The translations under genes were made by a program, and so were the position numbers. From an uncultured Oscillibacter sp. (GTDB taxonomy: Bacteria; Bacillota; Clostridia; Oscillospirales; Oscillospiraceae), in NCBI RefSeq assembly GCF_910587525.1, contig NZ_CAJULS010000122.1, positions 1 through 6,839 on the forward strand: DNA of 6,839 nucleotides. Reading direction: 5' to 3'. Shown here one piece after another: positions 6,346-6,839 of the stretch. Numbering within the stretch: position 1 is the first letter of the stretch; every line of letters starts with the position of its first letter. The notes under the pieces are model-generated. The model worked only from the letters and a program-made list of their open reading frames with translations. It was not told the origin of the DNA and searched no databases.

Positions 6346-6380
6346 AAAACACGGGGAGCGACGGACGCCCCCCGTGTTTT
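6346..6380 (-). terminator. GC-rich intercistronic hairpin between the ABC ATPase and PfkB kinase genes
   Basis: AAAACACGGGG (6346-6356) pairs exactly with CCCCGTGTTTT (6370-6380), and GCG/CGC pairs inside after one mismatch. On the minus strand the stem is followed by CAATC, so the only U residues are the four at the end of the right arm. On the plus strand TTTTT occurs. It begins 12 bases after the ABC ATPase stop and ends 23 bases before the kinase ATG. There is no room for a separate promoter between them, so partial termination with readthrough, or mRNA processing, is likely. Confidence 0.7.
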
Positions 6381-6392
6381 TCAGGCCGCCTC

Positions 6393-6839
6393 TTATTTCA
6401 GCACCCGCACACAGCGGTCGATCAGCGTCATGTAAACCTGATCCCCCACGTCAAACCGGCGGGCCAGCTGGGGATTGTAGACCTCCACGATAACCGGCTT
6501 GTCTCCCAGCATCACCTCGTACTCCACCTTGGCGCCGTAGTAGGTGGCCCGGGCGACCACGCCGGGCAGGGGACCCTCCCGGTCGGAGAGCTGGACAGAC
6601 TCGGGACGGACCGTCAGGCAGCAGGCGCCGCCCGCCTCCACGTTTTCCATCTTCCCGGGAACGGGAATGGAAAAGGTGTGGCCGCCGATCTCCACCAGGG
6701 CGGCTTCTCCGCGGCGGCCTTGGAACGTACCGTCGATGAAGTTGGCCTTGCCGATGAAGTTGGCCACAAAGCGGCTGTTCGGCTGCTCGTAGATCTCCGT
6801 GGGAGAGCCCTGCTGGCAGATGACGCCGTCCTTCATGAT
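6393..6839 (-). CDS. ABC transporter ATP-binding protein, C-terminal TOBE part (PotA/FbpC/MalK class, partial)
   Basis: The last 148 residues of an importer ATPase; the frame runs open through the right edge. The fragment opens with IMKDGVICQQGSPTEIYEQP, the end of the nucleotide-binding domain in this class (compare M-x-x-G-x-I-x-Q-x-G-T-P-x-E-I-Y). The hinge SRFVANFIGKANFIDGTF follows. Then comes a TOBE-type beta domain containing LTVRPESVQL, and YYGAKVEYEVMLGDKPVIVEV near the end. ANFIDG after FIGK resembles ATPases of polyamine, ferric iron, thiamine or phosphonate importers at least as much as sugar importers, so the substrate stays open. Walker A, signature and Walker B motifs lie outside the window and cannot be judged. 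The PfkB kinase gene follows 70 bp downstream. The reading frame is high in GC at third positions. Confidence 0.9.
   Translation of the reverse strand: MMKDGVICQQGSPTEIYEQPNSRFVANFIGKANFIDGTFQGRRGEAALVEIGGHTFSIPVPGKMENVEAGGACCLTVRPESVQLSDREGPLPGVVARATYYGAKVEYEVMLGDKPVIVEVYNPQLARRFDVGDQVYMTLIDRCVRVLK

Noticed and set aside
5645..6346. Plus-strand open frame (233 codons) opposite the PfkB kinase gene
   Set aside because: Low-complexity Arg/Val/Gly/His-rich translation with no motif. The minus-strand frame carries intact PfkB signatures.

Overview
The window looks like a GC-rich Firmicutes (Clostridia, probably Oscillospiraceae-like) chromosome. This rests on three things: strong AGGAGG-type ribosome binding sites, a YesM/YesN-type two-component pair, and a lipobox-bearing sugar-binding lipoprotein. 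No organism can be named from the sequence alone. There are no RNA genes, CRISPR arrays or intact mobile elements.

Region 1 (1-1258, + strand) is the 3' end of a ribose/galactose-class sugar ABC importer operon. It holds the last 75 codons of an RbsC-like permease, then a complete RbsB-like binding lipoprotein. The importer's working ATPase presumably lies upstream, outside the window.

Region 2 (about 1280-5290, + strand) is a separate signalling operon with its own near-consensus promoter (TTGGCA, 17 bp, TATAAT). A perfect 17-bp hairpin lies where transcription should begin. Three tightly packed genes follow, with gaps of 8 and 6 bp. The first is a CheY-AraC response regulator of YesN type. 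The second is an unusually short, soluble YesM-type histidine kinase with no membrane or extracellular sensor. The third is a 475-residue protein that aligns by eye along its whole length with tandem-ABC sugar importer ATPases (RbsA/MglA), yet has lost Walker A, the Walker B glutamates and the signature motifs in both halves. I read it as a pseudo-ATPase. The most interesting idea in the window is that this RbsA-like pseudo-ATPase docks on a sugar permease and passes transport status to the sensorless kinase, which then controls the regulator and perhaps the importer genes next door. The gene content and motif losses are seen directly; the coupling is inference.

Region 3 (5216-5434) is an AT-richer convergent intergenic stretch. 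It contains one hairpin and a 29-codon open frame that may be a gene remnant.

Region 4 (5435-6839, - strand) reads from the right edge: the C-terminal TOBE part of a PotA/FbpC/MalK-class ABC ATPase, a GC-rich intercistronic hairpin, then a PfkB-family sugar kinase with a variant active-site motif (GRTGRGD). By eye these two genes are more GC-rich at third codon positions than the signalling operon, and they run convergently to it, so they are probably a separate unit.
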